A stretch of 64,000 nucleotides of DNA from Caballeronia catudaia (GTDB taxonomy: Bacteria > Pseudomonadota > Gammaproteobacteria > Burkholderiales > Burkholderiaceae). Each line of letters starts with the position of its first letter. The stretch's first letter is position 1. Under the pieces are notes generated by a model. It did no database searches. It was not told where the DNA came from and saw only the letters and a program-made list of their open reading frames with translations. Location: the NCBI RefSeq assembly GCF_001544755.2, contig NZ_FCOF02000011.1, positions 62,001-126,000 of the forward strand. Direction: 5' to 3'. This document shows positions 17,542-27,300 of the stretch, in pieces. Position numbers and translations under genes: made by a program.

Positions 17542-17802
17542 ATGAAATCCCCCGTCCGCTACGGCGACCAACTCGAACACGGCGGCGAAGTCACGAGCGG
17601 CTCGCCGTATACAACCTTCATGGGCCGTGCACTCGCCCGTAAAGGCGACAGCGCCCAATGCGATATCCACGGCCAAACGACGATTGCAGAAGGCAACGAG
17701 CGCTTTCCCGATCGTGACGGTCAGCCCTACGCCATGCACGATCATCGCTGCGCGTGCGGTTGCCGCCTGGTGTCGTCCCTGCAAAACGTGAATTTCGCGT
17801 AG
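17542..17802 (+). CDS. PAAR-domain T6SS tip protein
   Basis: 86 aa, essentially a bare PAAR fold. Metal-binding residues are visible as CDIHG (39-43), MHDH (64-67) and CACGC (69-73). PAAR proteins cap the VgrG spike and sharpen it. The gene returns to high GC after the AT-rich immunity gene and lies 3 bp before the next gene. The ribosome site is weak. Confidence 0.85.
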   Translation: MKSPVRYGDQLEHGGEVTSGSPYTTFMGRALARKGDSAQCDIHGQTTIAEGNERFPDRDGQPYAMHDHRCACGCRLVSSLQNVNFA

Positions 17803-17805
17803 CGC

Positions 17806-19107
17806 ATGCCGATTGATCTGTCCGAAGCCGGCGAGCCGTATCCCTACCCGGCGCATGGCCCGCGCTTGCTGCCGTGGCTCGGTATCTGGCTCGCGTGCGG
17901 CGCACTCGGCGTGCCGCTGATGCTGCTCGCCTGGCCTGCGAGCGAACCGGCCAGTGGCGTCAAATTCTGGTTCGCCGTGATCGGCGTGCCGAATCTCGTA
18001 TTCCTCGCTTTGCTTTGCATCGGGCGAATCGGCTATGAAGCGCTCTGGTATCACGCGCACAACCGCAACACTGCCCGGGCCGAGCGGCTTGGCGAGCGTC
18101 TGCGCATCGCGCAAAAGCCTCTGCAAATACTGGGCGTCGGTTATTGCGTGCCTTCAGTGACGACCGATCTGGCCACACTCGCCATGACGACCACGCCGGT
18201 GTTCAAGTCGCAAGCCGCACGTAGCGGGGTGGGTTTTATTGTCCATAACCGCTTCGAGGAAGAGTCTTGGTCCGACGATCCTCAGTCCACCACCGAACCT
18301 GACAGTAACCCCGACAATCATTCAACCGAACCGCCGCGCCGAATTGCGACGGTCGTGCTCAAACTGGTCAAAGCGTTGGAGCCGCTTGCGCCTGCGATAC
18401 AAGCCCTGTCGCAATATGGGCCCGCCTATGCTCCGCTCGTGCGCGTGCTGGCCCACCCGGACGAAGCCGATCAGCGCCAACAGCAGGCACTCGATGCGTT
18501 GCGTATCGCTGGTCTCTCCGCGCTCGAATGCGAGGTCGTACCGGAATCGCACAACCTGATGCTGGCCGACGCGTGGCTCGACTCCCGCGAACGACGTGCC
18601 GTGTTGATACTGGCCTTCACCTGGCACGACGCGAATCCGCCCGCGAACAGCAGCGAAGCCGCCATCGCAGTCCTGTTGAATGCAGGCTTTTATCAATTGC
18701 CGGAATCCGTGCCACTGCGCGCAACTCTGCATCGGCCAGTGGAACATCAGGCAGACGCCGCCACACTCCGCGAACTCATCCGCAATGCCGCGCTGTGGGG
18801 CCAAGCCGAACCACAAGCCATCACGCACGCCTGGATCACACGACTCACCGCCGATCATGACCGCACCCTGCTCGACACGCTCAAACATGCGTCGTTTGCT
18901 GGCATCGTTACGCGCGAGTCTCATGGTCGGCTGGATCGCCTATTGGGCAATGCGGGCGCGGCGATCACCTGGCTTTCCATCGCAGCGGCCATCGAATCCG
19001 CCAAAGCAGGGCCGCACCTGATCCTCGATCAGCAGCAGGCCGCCATCCTTTACGTTCATCAGAATTCCTTGCATGACCACGCCGAGCAACAATCTGAAAG
19101 CGCTTGA
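17806..19107 (+). CDS. T6SS-associated two-TM membrane protein, unknown function
   Basis: 433 aa. Two hydrophobic helices (about residues 22-43 and 52-75) place it in the inner membrane, and the remaining 350 residues are cytoplasmic or periplasmic alpha/beta sequence with a Pro/Ser-rich linker near 160-180. No catalytic motif is apparent. It overlaps the TssM-like gene by 35 bp and follows the PAAR gene by 3 bp, so it is likely made in step with TssM and may act as a partner of it. Comparable genes sit beside ImcF-related genes in other Burkholderia; their role is not established to my knowledge. Confidence 0.65.
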   Translation: MPIDLSEAGEPYPYPAHGPRLLPWLGIWLACGALGVPLMLLAWPASEPASGVKFWFAVIGVPNLVFLALLCIGRIGYEALWYHAHNRNTARAERLGERLRIAQKPLQILGVGYCVPSVTTDLATLAMTTTPVFKSQAARSGVGFIVHNRFEEESWSDDPQSTTEPDSNPDNHSTEPPRRIATVVLKLVKALEPLAPAIQALSQYGPAYAPLVRVLAHPDEADQRQQQALDALRIAGLSALECEVVPESHNLMLADAWLDSRERRAVLILAFTWHDANPPANSSEAAIAVLLNAGFYQLPESVPLRATLHRPVEHQADAATLRELIRNAALWGQAEPQAITHAWITRLTADHDRTLLDTLKHASFAGIVTRESHGRLDRLLGNAGAAITWLSIAAAIESAKAGPHLILDQQQAAILYVHQNSLHDHAEQQSESA

Positions 19108-22100
19108 ATCGCACGCTTCAACAAGCACTTCAACCAGCACAACACCGGGCTTTCTCAGCATATGGGGCGTGCCGCTCGCCGTGTTCGTGCTCGCCGCGAT
19201 GCTGGCGGCTCTGGCGTGGTGGGGCAGTCCCAATGTCACGGGCCTCGTTTCGATGGAGATGCGAATCTCGGCGCTGGTAAAGCTCTTTGTCGGCATGGTC
19301 GTTGTACTGGCCGCGCATGGGATGGCGTTGCTGCTCGGTCTTTATCGGAAATTGGGTCGCTGGATCGAAAACCCCAATGACAAGGACGCGGCAACGCGAG
19401 CCACCAAAGCGAACAAGCGCGATCCGCGTCTGGCGTATCTGCGCGAAGAATTGCGCACTTCGGTGGGTTGGCGTTGGCGTTACGCGATGCCGTGGCTCAT
19501 GCTCACGGGCGATAGCACACTCATCGACCACGTCGCGCCGGATCTCAAGCAATTTGCCGTTCTGCGTGTGGGCGATACCATCCTCGTGCATGACGCACCC
19601 GATGGCATCGATCCGGAAACATGGCGCAAACAGCTTCGCCGCTTGCGTCGTGCACGTCCCGTCGATGCCATCATTGCCGTGATGCGAGCAGGCGAAACCG
19701 GCCCTGTCGATGAAGAACGGCCCCGCGCGCTTTCGACACTCGCGCGCGATCTCGGCTGGGCGGCGCCGGTGACGTTCCTGCACGCGGTGAGCGTCAAGGG
19801 AAATCGTCCCGACGAATTTCATGCAGTGGGCGCGTTCATCGCGACGCCATTGAATGTGGATGCACGAGCGTCAGCCGAGTCATTGACTGACGAACTGAGC
19901 GTAATCGAAAAGGCGTCGGCAGACACAGGCGTCGTCTTATTGGATGGCTCGAAGCCCATTTTCTATCTGGCTGAAGTGTCGCAGTACATCGACGTATGGC
20001 GTGAGCGCATCGTGACGTCATGGCAGACGTTGTGTGCATCGAAATGGCGTCGCGTGCCGCTGGCAGGGGTGATGTTTGCGCCGGTCTTTGCGACGCCCGC
20101 CGTGCCCACTCCCGTCCCGGCGGAACAAGCAGACGTTGCGCACGAAGCGGCCGAACGGCTTGCGAGCCGGACCATCGCGCCGCGTGAGCAGCCCCTTTCG
20201 CTACAACCGGTCTGGCGTGAAATCGGTACACGCGTCGATCCGCGAAAGGGACGGCGCGTAGGCTTTCATTGGCCGAACGTGCTCGCGACCTTGCTGACGA
20301 TCGGTGTATTCACCTGGATCGTAGCAATGACGATCTCCTTCATTGGCAACCGGAGCATGGTTCAAGACGCGCGAGCTACTGTTGATGCGGCGCTCGCCGC
20401 CCAACCAGGCACGCCCGTCGGACTACGCACACAACTCGAACTCCAGCAGCAGATCGACACGCTCGAATACCGTCGACAGCACGGCGCGCCGTGGTATCTG
20501 CGCGCGGGCCTGAATCGCAACGATGAACTGCTCGCGGCGCTGTGGCAGCCTTATGCGACCGTTGCTGCGCGAAATCTGCGCGATCCCATCGCGCATCAAC
20601 TGGAAGCATCGCTTGCGCAATTCTCGCAAGCCCGCGCCGATGCACGGGTGAGCACCGACGATCAACGGCACGGATACGATGCGCTCAAGGCGTATCTGAT
20701 GCTCACGCAGCCACAACACGCGGACGCAGCCTTCCTCACGAAGCAATTGCCTGCTGCTTGGCCCGCAATCGAAACCATGCGAACCGGCGAATGGCTCGAC
20801 ACTTCGCAGCGGCTCGCGTCGTTCTACGCGAACCATCTTCGCGCGCATCCCGAGTGGCGGCTTACGGGATCAAACGATCTGGTCAACCTCGCGCGCAACA
20901 CACTGGTCAATCAGATTGGCTTGCAGAACTCGGACGACACGCTCTATCAGTCCGTGCTCGAACAAGCGAAGGGCAAATATGCCGATATGACGCTGCCGAC
21001 CTTGCTCAACGGCGCGGATGCACGCGGACTCTTCACGTCGACACAAACAGTGCCCGGCGTCTACACGCGCGCCGCATGGGACGGCATGATCAGTGAGGCA
21101 ATCGACAAGGCCGCAAAGGAAGGCCGCGTGGGCGCCGATTGGGTGCTGACGGATGAAAAAGCCTCACGCATCCCCGGCGCTGAGCTCGAGGCGCATGAGG
21201 ATGTCGAAGAGGTGAAACAACGCCTGCGCGCCCGCTATTTCACCGAATACACGGCCGCATGGCAGGCCATGCTCAACAGCTTCCAATGGCAAGCGGCGAC
21301 GAACCTGAGCAGCGCGATCACCCAACTCACGCGACTGACGGACGCCCAGACTTCGCCGCTGATCGCGTTGATGAAATCGGTCCAGTATCAGGCCGAGGCT
21401 GGCCGACCGTCGCAGGCGCTGACCGACACACTGGTGCGCAAGGCGCAGGACATCATCGGTACAAAGACTGGCGGCCCGGGCGAACCGGTGGTCAATCCGC
21501 TCGACAAACCGTTCGGCCCGCTGCTCGCGCTGATGGGCGATGACGTGGTGACCGGCACGGGTGGAAAGGCCAACGGCAAGTCCGGCAAGAACGCGGCGGA
21601 CTTCAGCGGCGTGAGTCTCGCGCACTTCCTGACGGTGGCCACCACCATGCGCCTGAAGCTGCAACAGATCGCCACCAGCGCGGATGCGCAAGCGATGGCG
21701 CGTCAGATGGCGCAGGCCGTGTTTCAGGGAAAGCTCTCGGAACTCACGCAGGCGCGTGACGATGCCGCGCTGACCGCTGCGAGTCTGGGTTCGCAATGGG
21801 CGGGCTTGGGCGATGCACTGTTCGCGCGCCCGCTCGACGTGGCGTGGCAAACCATCCTGCAACCGGCGGCGGCGAGCCTGAACGAAGCGTGGCGTTTGGC
21901 GGTGGCGGCGCCCTTCGCCAGCTCTTTCGACGGGCATTACCCGTTCGCCGACACCAATGCCGATGCCTCGTTCGTCGAGCTCGGCCGCTACATCAAACCC
22001 GACACGGGACTGATTGCGCGCTTCGTGACGACGCAGCTCGCGGGAATCCTGCAATCGCAGGGCAGCACATGGGCACCGAATGATCTCGCACCACAGGCCT

Positions 22101-22627
22101 TGCAATTCGATCCCGAGTTTCTGTCAGCGCTGCGCCAGTTGTCGATGCTCGGTGCCCAGCTCTACGCGCAGGGAGACGCAAGCTATCGCTTGCAGATCAT
22201 GCCGCATCCGACACCCGATGTGACGCGCAGCATCCTCACGCTTGATGGCACGAAGATCGAGTACTTCAATCAGCTTGAAATGTTCACACCGATTGTCTGG
22301 CCCGGCAATGGGCAGAACGGACGCACGACGCTGACGTGGGAATCGGACACGGCAGGCACGCGCATCGCGTTCCAGGCGAATGGCGACTGGTCATTCGTGC
22401 GTTTGCTCGGCACCGCCAAAGTCAAGGCACTCGACAGCACCAGCTACGCGTTGACCTTCAATGAAGACAGCGCCTATCCGCTGCACTACGACTTGAAGGC
22501 GCAGGTCGGCGCGGGGCCGCTCGATTTGCTCAGGCTACGCGGTTTCAAGATGCCGCAACGCGTTTTCATCATCGGTAAAGGCGGTGCGATTCCGGTGCTG
22601 CCACCGTTGCCGCCCGAGTTGCAGTAG
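19073..22627 (+). CDS. tssM: TssM/ImcF-like T6SS membrane-complex protein
   Basis: 1184 aa, normal length for TssM. TM helices lie at about residues 28-50, 65-90 and 402-425; a large periplasmic part ends in the TssM_C beta-domain (SYALTFNEDSAYPLHYDL, then LLRLRGFKMPQRVFI). TssM spans the envelope and anchors the baseplate. The cytoplasmic NTPase-like segment is recognisable from RYAMPWLMLTGDSTLID (137-152) and ILVHDAPDG (170-178), but where TssM proteins usually carry a GxxxxGKT/S Walker A loop this one has GDSTLID, so nucleotide binding is doubtful. It overlaps the upstream two-TM gene. Confidence 0.85.
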   Translation: MTTPSNNLKALESHASTSTSTSTTPGFLSIWGVPLAVFVLAAMLAALAWWGSPNVTGLVSMEMRISALVKLFVGMVVVLAAHGMALLLGLYRKLGRWIENPNDKDAATRATKANKRDPRLAYLREELRTSVGWRWRYAMPWLMLTGDSTLIDHVAPDLKQFAVLRVGDTILVHDAPDGIDPETWRKQLRRLRRARPVDAIIAVMRAGETGPVDEERPRALSTLARDLGWAAPVTFLHAVSVKGNRPDEFHAVGAFIATPLNVDARASAESLTDELSVIEKASADTGVVLLDGSKPIFYLAEVSQYIDVWRERIVTSWQTLCASKWRRVPLAGVMFAPVFATPAVPTPVPAEQADVAHEAAERLASRTIAPREQPLSLQPVWREIGTRVDPRKGRRVGFHWPNVLATLLTIGVFTWIVAMTISFIGNRSMVQDARATVDAALAAQPGTPVGLRTQLELQQQIDTLEYRRQHGAPWYLRAGLNRNDELLAALWQPYATVAARNLRDPIAHQLEASLAQFSQARADARVSTDDQRHGYDALKAYLMLTQPQHADAAFLTKQLPAAWPAIETMRTGEWLDTSQRLASFYANHLRAHPEWRLTGSNDLVNLARNTLVNQIGLQNSDDTLYQSVLEQAKGKYADMTLPTLLNGADARGLFTSTQTVPGVYTRAAWDGMISEAIDKAAKEGRVGADWVLTDEKASRIPGAELEAHEDVEEVKQRLRARYFTEYTAAWQAMLNSFQWQAATNLSSAITQLTRLTDAQTSPLIALMKSVQYQAEAGRPSQALTDTLVRKAQDIIGTKTGGPGEPVVNPLDKPFGPLLALMGDDVVTGTGGKANGKSGKNAADFSGVSLAHFLTVATTMRLKLQQIATSADAQAMARQMAQAVFQGKLSELTQARDDAALTAASLGSQWAGLGDALFARPLDVAWQTILQPAAASLNEAWRLAVAAPFASSFDGHYPFADTNADASFVELGRYIKPDTGLIARFVTTQLAGILQSQGSTWAPNDLAPQALQFDPEFLSALRQLSMLGAQLYAQGDASYRLQIMPHPTPDVTRSILTLDGTKIEYFNQLEMFTPIVWPGNGQNGRTTLTWESDTAGTRIAFQANGDWSFVRLLGTAKVKALDSTSYALTFNEDSAYPLHYDLKAQVGAGPLDLLRLRGFKMPQRVFIIGKGGAIPVLPPLPPELQ

Positions 22628-22907
22628 AAGGGCCTTCAGGGGAATGTCTTGAACCGAGCTTATGTAAGACCGTCGTATCACGACCACAACGTCCTCACCG
22701 CAGTGGGCGGCGTTTGTTCTGCATTGGCGACGTGGCTGCAAATTGCGGAATTAGCCCATCCCTGCAATTGCTATGGACTGCCTCAGCCTCGGATCATGCT
22801 CGCCCCGACGCTGATTCGCGCAGACCGCCTCAACGACTCGGGCACCGTTAGCCGTTGAATATCCGCACCGCACCTGCGCGCCGAGAAGCCGCATCAAGAG
22901 AAATCGA

Positions 22908-24767
22908 ATGAAGAGCAATACAACGGGCCCCATCGAACCCGACTTCCTTCCAGCGCGAGAAGAGGAAGACCCCATCCTGCGCTACTACGAAGCCGAGATG
23001 CGCTATCTGCGCGAGTCGGGCCGTGAATTCGCGCGCGCGCATCCGGACCGCGCGCGCATGCTCAATCTCGACCGCATAGGCGACCGTGATCCGTATGTAG
23101 AGCGTCTGTATGAAGGCTTCGCGTTCTTGACTGGCCGTTTGCAGCAAAAGCTCGACGACGAACTTCCAGAACTGACAGAAGGACTGGTGAGCCTGCTGTG
23201 GCCTCACTATTTGCGGATGATCCCGTCGCTCTCCATCGTGGAGTTGATCCCGCTGGCTGACAAGCGTGAGCGAACCGAGCAGGTGCCCGCAGGCGTAACC
23301 GTGCGATCCAAGCCGATTTCCGTGCAGACAGACTCGGGCGGTGGAACGACGCACAAGACCGTCCAGTGCCTGTATCGCACCACTCAGCCCGTGGACCTGC
23401 ATCCTGTGCGTCTGATGCAAGCCGGACCAAGCGTGCGCCACGATGGTCGCTCGGTCATCCGGCTCGCCTTCGAACTTGACGCCGCAGCGAAACGCAACGA
23501 GACGGACCTTTCGCGCTTGCGTCTGCACTTGAGCGCAGACCAGCCGGTCGCGTTCGCCATGCACCTCGCGCTCACACGCCACGTCCACGCGATCGAATGG
23601 CGTATCCCCGAGGTACGGGGTGGCGAAGCGCTGCCGCTCGATGGCGTCACGATCGAACCGGCTGGCTTTGCACCCGAAGATCGATTGTGGCCCAAGTCGG
23701 ACGCCGCGTTTTCGGGCTACCAGTTGCTGCTCGAATACTTCACGTTTCCTGAGAAATTCCTGTTCGTCGATGTGTGCGGACTCGATGTCCATAAGCTACC
23801 CGAGCGCGTGACGCGCTTCGAGCTGGAAATCGTGTTAAACGAGGCGTATCCCAGCGATCAGCGTTTCACGAAAGACAACGTGCGGCTTTTCTGCACGCCC
23901 GTCATCAATCTGTTCGAGCTCGATGCGGAGCCGGTCGTCATCGACCATCATGAGACGGAGTACCGCGTGATTCCGTCCAGTCATCAAGGCGAGCATATCG
24001 AAACCTATTCGGTCGATGCAGTGGTCGGCTTCGATCACGTCACCGCGCAAAGCTTCGAATATGTACCGTTCTCGACGTTCCGCCATCGTGGCGGGATGAT
24101 GCGGCATGAGTCGCCTGAGCGCTATTTCCACACGCGCGTGCGGCCCGGCATGGACGGCTTGCATGAGACGTGGCTCATCTTCGGCGGCCATGCGTGGGAG
24201 TCGATGGAAGGCCTGCCAGAAGAGAGCGTGTCGCTGCGGGTGACGGGCACCAACGGCCTTTTGCCACGCAAGGGTCTGCGTGAAGCACGCATCGACGAGA
24301 TGACTGGCGGCGCCGCAGAAATCGCAGGCGTGAGAAATCTCGCAGCGCCGACGATGCCCCTGTACCCGCCGACCGGCGATCGGTTCCAATGGCGGGTGCT
24401 CTCGCATCTCGCACCGAACTTCCTGTCGATGATGAACGCCGAAGTGCTGCGCGGTGCGCTGGCGCTCTACGACTGGACCAACGACGAACTGAATCGCAGA
24501 CGGCTAGCGGGCATTTTGTGGGTGTCGGAAACACTGCTCGAAGAGGTGACGGGCGGCGCGGTGGAGCGGGGCGCGCTGATCGAGGTGACGCTCGATTCGC
24601 ACGCGTTCTCGGGCGATGGCGACGTGATGCTGTTCGGCGAACTGCTGCGCCGATTCTTCGAACTCTATGCAGAGGTCAATCTCTTCACGAAGCTCGCAGT
24701 CGTGAGTCTGCCGACGCAGGCGCGCATCGAATGGCCGCGCAGCAAGGCCTGGCGAGCGCCGCTATGA
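22908..24767 (+). CDS. tssF: T6SS baseplate protein TssF
   Basis: 619 aa, full length for TssF/VasA. Recognised from the N-terminal block ILRYYEAEMRYLRE, the segment RDPYVERLYEGFAFLTGRL (about 57-75) and ELTEGLVSLLWPHYLR. TssF pairs with TssG in the wedge that surrounds VgrG. The stop codon overlaps an ATG (ATGA at 24764-24767), the usual coupling to tssG, but no tssG follows. A 280-bp gap without a credible gene separates it from tssM; the only frame there starts with TTG and looks non-coding. Confidence 0.9.
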   Translation: MKSNTTGPIEPDFLPAREEEDPILRYYEAEMRYLRESGREFARAHPDRARMLNLDRIGDRDPYVERLYEGFAFLTGRLQQKLDDELPELTEGLVSLLWPHYLRMIPSLSIVELIPLADKRERTEQVPAGVTVRSKPISVQTDSGGGTTHKTVQCLYRTTQPVDLHPVRLMQAGPSVRHDGRSVIRLAFELDAAAKRNETDLSRLRLHLSADQPVAFAMHLALTRHVHAIEWRIPEVRGGEALPLDGVTIEPAGFAPEDRLWPKSDAAFSGYQLLLEYFTFPEKFLFVDVCGLDVHKLPERVTRFELEIVLNEAYPSDQRFTKDNVRLFCTPVINLFELDAEPVVIDHHETEYRVIPSSHQGEHIETYSVDAVVGFDHVTAQSFEYVPFSTFRHRGGMMRHESPERYFHTRVRPGMDGLHETWLIFGGHAWESMEGLPEESVSLRVTGTNGLLPRKGLREARIDEMTGGAAEIAGVRNLAAPTMPLYPPTGDRFQWRVLSHLAPNFLSMMNAEVLRGALALYDWTNDELNRRRLAGILWVSETLLEEVTGGAVERGALIEVTLDSHAFSGDGDVMLFGELLRRFFELYAEVNLFTKLAVVSLPTQARIEWPRSKAWRAPL

Positions 24768-24844
24768 CGCAGCCCCACCTCACCCCAGATGCGATTTCTT
24801 CTTCTTCGGCTTCGGCGTCTTCCTCGACGTCAGCTCACGCATGA
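24764..24844 (+). pseudogene. stub where tssG should start
   Basis: ATG overlapping the tssF stop opens a frame of only 26 codons (MTQPHLTPDA then a Ser/Ala-rich run) ending in TGA. A normal tssG has over 300 codons. From about codon 10 the sequence lies inside the 3' end of the convergent merR gene, whose Lys-rich tail explains the low-complexity part. The first few codons may be genuine tssG, with the rest replaced when the metal-resistance block arrived. Confidence 0.45.
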
Positions 24845-25211
24845 TGCCGCACGCATCGACCGCCTGCTCACCCCGGCACTTCTTGCGCAATGCCGTAAGT
24901 TGATCGCGTAGCCGGATCAACTCACCGATGCGTACGTCCACATGTTCGATGTGCGCGTCGACGAGCGCGTCGATCGCGCAGCATTGAGTAATGTGTGCTT
25001 CGGACGCATCGAGCAGGGCGCGCACTTCGTCATGCGTCATGTCCAGTTCGCGACAATTCCTGATGAGACGCAAACGCTCGATGTGCGTCGCGTCATAGGT
25101 CCGGTAGTTCTTCTCCGTGCGTTCGGCCTGCGGAAGCAGGCCTTCCTTTTCATAGAAGCGGATCGTGTCGGGCGTGCAGTTCGCAATCCTCGCCAGTTCT
25201 CCAATTTTCAT
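24780..25211 (-). CDS. cadR: MerR-family metal sensor (CadR/PbrR type)
   Basis: 143 aa. MKIGELARIANC starts the MerR winged helix (residues 1-40), followed by the long dimer helix. Cys77, Cys112 and Cys121 match the thiol ligands used by Cd/Pb/Zn sensors of this family, the latter two in the metal loop. The internal ATG at 25209-25211 is chosen; the longer frame adds 17 residues that run into the promoter. Divergent from the P-type ATPase gene, which it should activate. The C-terminus is Lys-rich and may have been extended by read-through into the old T6SS sequence. Confidence 0.88.
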   Translation of the reverse strand: MKIGELARIANCTPDTIRFYEKEGLLPQAERTEKNYRTYDATHIERLRLIRNCRELDMTHDEVRALLDASEAHITQCCAIDALVDAHIEHVDVRIGELIRLRDQLTALRKKCRGEQAVDACGIMRELTSRKTPKPKKKKSHLG

Positions 25212-25228
25212 CTGGCCATCCTTTCTGC

Positions 25229-25259
25229 TTGACCCTGGAGTTGCTCCAAGGTGTTTACT
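25229..25259 (+). promoter_or_regulatory. MerR-type promoter/operator of the metal ATPase gene
   Basis: TTGACC (25229-25234) and TTTACT (25254-25259) are separated by 19 bp, the over-long spacer typical of MerR-activated promoters. Between them lies the near-perfect dyad ACCCTGGAG-TTG-CTCCAAGGT (one mismatch), resembling known Cd/Pb/Zn MerR operators. It lies between the two divergent genes. Confidence 0.75.
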
Positions 25260-25288
25260 CAAGCCTGAGTCAAGAAAAGGAAGCCAGT

Positions 25289-27274
25289 ATGTTACGTCCC
25301 GAAGAGATCGGCAAGTCGTGTTGCGGAGATAGTCATCAATCCGCGAATCGTGACAAAAACAATGAAAAGGATAACGAAAGATCGACGAAAGAAAGCGAAC
25401 CGAAACGAATGGGCGGCGCGTGGCTGCTCGTCCTCGCCTGCGTCGCCGCAGTGAGTTCCGAAGCCGCGAGCTGGCTCGGCGGTCCGCCCTGGCTCGTCGC
25501 CGGGCTCGCAGTTGCGGCCGTGTCCGCGTCGGGCTTCGGCACGTATCGAAAGGGGCTCGTCGCGATTCGTTACGGCAACCTTAACATCAACGCATTGATG
25601 AGCATCGCGGTGACAGGTGCGATGATCATCGGGCAATGGCCCGAGGCGGCGATGGTCATGGTGCTTTTCACGCTCGCGGAATTCATCGAGGCGAAATCCC
25701 TGCAGCGCGCCCGCGACGCCATCGCGAAGCTGATGACGCTGTCGCCCGACACGGCGGTCGTGCAGCAAGCCGATGGTGCGTGGATCGAGCGCAATGCGCG
25801 CGATGTCGAATTGGGCGCGATCGTGCGCGTGAAGCCGGGCGAGCGCATCGCGCTGGACGGAAACATCGTGTCCGGCCAGTCCACCGTCAACCAGGCGCCG
25901 ATCACCGGCGAGAGCCTGCCCGTCGAGAAGACCACCGGCGATACCGTGTTCGCGGGCACCATCAACGAGACCGGCGCGTTCGAGTTTCGCGTGACGGCCG
26001 CTGCTGGCGACACCACGCTCGCGCGCATCATTCGCGCAGTCGACGGCGCGCAGGGCGCGAAGGCGCCCACCCAGCGCTTCGTCGACCGCTTCGCGCGCAT
26101 CTATACGCCGGTCGTCTTCTGCGTGGCGCTCGCCGTCGCGCTCGTGCCGCCGCTGGCCTTCGGCGGCGTGTGGCTGACGTGGATCTATCGCGCGCTCGTC
26201 CTGCTCGTCATCGCGTGCCCGTGCGCGCTCGTCATTTCGACTCCGGTGACGATCGTGAGCGGACTCGCCGCGGCGGCGCGCCACGGCATTCTGGTGAAAG
26301 GCGGCGCGTTTCTCGAGCGCGGCCGCCGCCTGCGCTGGATCGCGCTCGACAAGACCGGAACCATCACGCACGGCAAGCCCGTGCAGACGGAATACCAACG
26401 GCTCGATCCGCAACTCGACGAGACGCGCGTGCGCGCACTCGCGGCCAGCCTTGCAAGCCGCTCGGACCATCCGGTATCGCGTGCGATCGCCGAGGCCGCG
26501 GACAAAGCGAGCGTGCCGCGCATCGCGGTCGATCGCTTCGAGGCGGTGCCGGGGCGCGGCGTGCGCGGCGTGATCGACGCGCGCCCGTACTGGCTCGGCA
26601 ATCATCGAATGATGGAGGAGATCGGCTGCTGTTCTGTCGATGTGGAGCGCCGCGTCGACGTGCTCGAACGCGCCGGCAAGACCGTCGTGATGCTCGCCGG
26701 CGACGAAGGCCTGCTCGGCCTCTTCGCGGTGGCGGACACGGTCAAGGACTCGAGCCGCGGAGCCATCGCACGGCTGCACCGGCTTGGCGTGCGCACCGCG
26801 ATGCTCTCTGGCGACAACCCGCACACCGCGCAGGCGATCGCGAAAAAGGTCGGCATCGATCGCGCCGAGGGCGGCCTGTTGCCCGAGGACAAGCTGCGCG
26901 TGATCGAAGAGATCGCCGCGAGCGGCGTGCAGGTCGGCATGGTGGGCGACGGCATCAACGACGCACCAGCGCTCGCGCGCGCGGACGTCGGTTTCGCGAT
27001 GGGCGCGATGGGCGCCGATGCGGCCATCGAAACCGCGGACGTCGCGCTGATGGACGACGACCTGCGCAAGATCCCGGCGTTCATCCGCCTGTCGCGCGCG
27101 ACGCACGGGATTCTGACGCAGAACATCGCGATCGCGCTCGTCGTCAAGGGCGTGTTCCTCGGACTGACGCTGGCCGGACTCGGATCGATGTGGATGGCCG
27201 TCTTCGCGGATGCCGGCGCGAGCCTGATCGTGGTGGGTAACGGATTGCGGCTGCTGCGCAAACGGTTCGATTGA
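25289..27274 (+). CDS. cadA: heavy-metal P-type ATPase (Cd/Zn/Pb exporter)
   Basis: 661 aa. It carries the PIB signatures: TGES in the actuator domain, CPC at 310-312 (CPCALVISTP) in the transport helix, DKTGT with Asp354 phosphorylated, SDHPVS as the HP motif and GDGINDAP. The CPC plus C-terminal KGVF/DAGAS pattern fits the Zn/Cd/Pb group. There is no N-terminal HMA domain; instead a short CCGDSHQ segment (about 11-17) and a charged linker precede TM1. The start at 25289 follows an AAAAGGAAG site. It exports metal from the cytoplasm under control of the divergent MerR gene. Confidence 0.92.
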   Translation: MLRPEEIGKSCCGDSHQSANRDKNNEKDNERSTKESEPKRMGGAWLLVLACVAAVSSEAASWLGGPPWLVAGLAVAAVSASGFGTYRKGLVAIRYGNLNINALMSIAVTGAMIIGQWPEAAMVMVLFTLAEFIEAKSLQRARDAIAKLMTLSPDTAVVQQADGAWIERNARDVELGAIVRVKPGERIALDGNIVSGQSTVNQAPITGESLPVEKTTGDTVFAGTINETGAFEFRVTAAAGDTTLARIIRAVDGAQGAKAPTQRFVDRFARIYTPVVFCVALAVALVPPLAFGGVWLTWIYRALVLLVIACPCALVISTPVTIVSGLAAAARHGILVKGGAFLERGRRLRWIALDKTGTITHGKPVQTEYQRLDPQLDETRVRALAASLASRSDHPVSRAIAEAADKASVPRIAVDRFEAVPGRGVRGVIDARPYWLGNHRMMEEIGCCSVDVERRVDVLERAGKTVVMLAGDEGLLGLFAVADTVKDSSRGAIARLHRLGVRTAMLSGDNPHTAQAIAKKVGIDRAEGGLLPEDKLRVIEEIAASGVQVGMVGDGINDAPALARADVGFAMGAMGADAAIETADVALMDDDLRKIPAFIRLSRATHGILTQNIAIALVVKGVFLGLTLAGLGSMWMAVFADAGASLIVVGNGLRLLRKRFD

Positions 27275-27300
27275 AACGGCGAATACGCCAGGAGGATGTG

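Noticed and set aside
22649..22858. 69-codon frame between tssM and tssF
   Set aside because: TTG start, no ribosome site, no recognisable composition; treated as intergenic.
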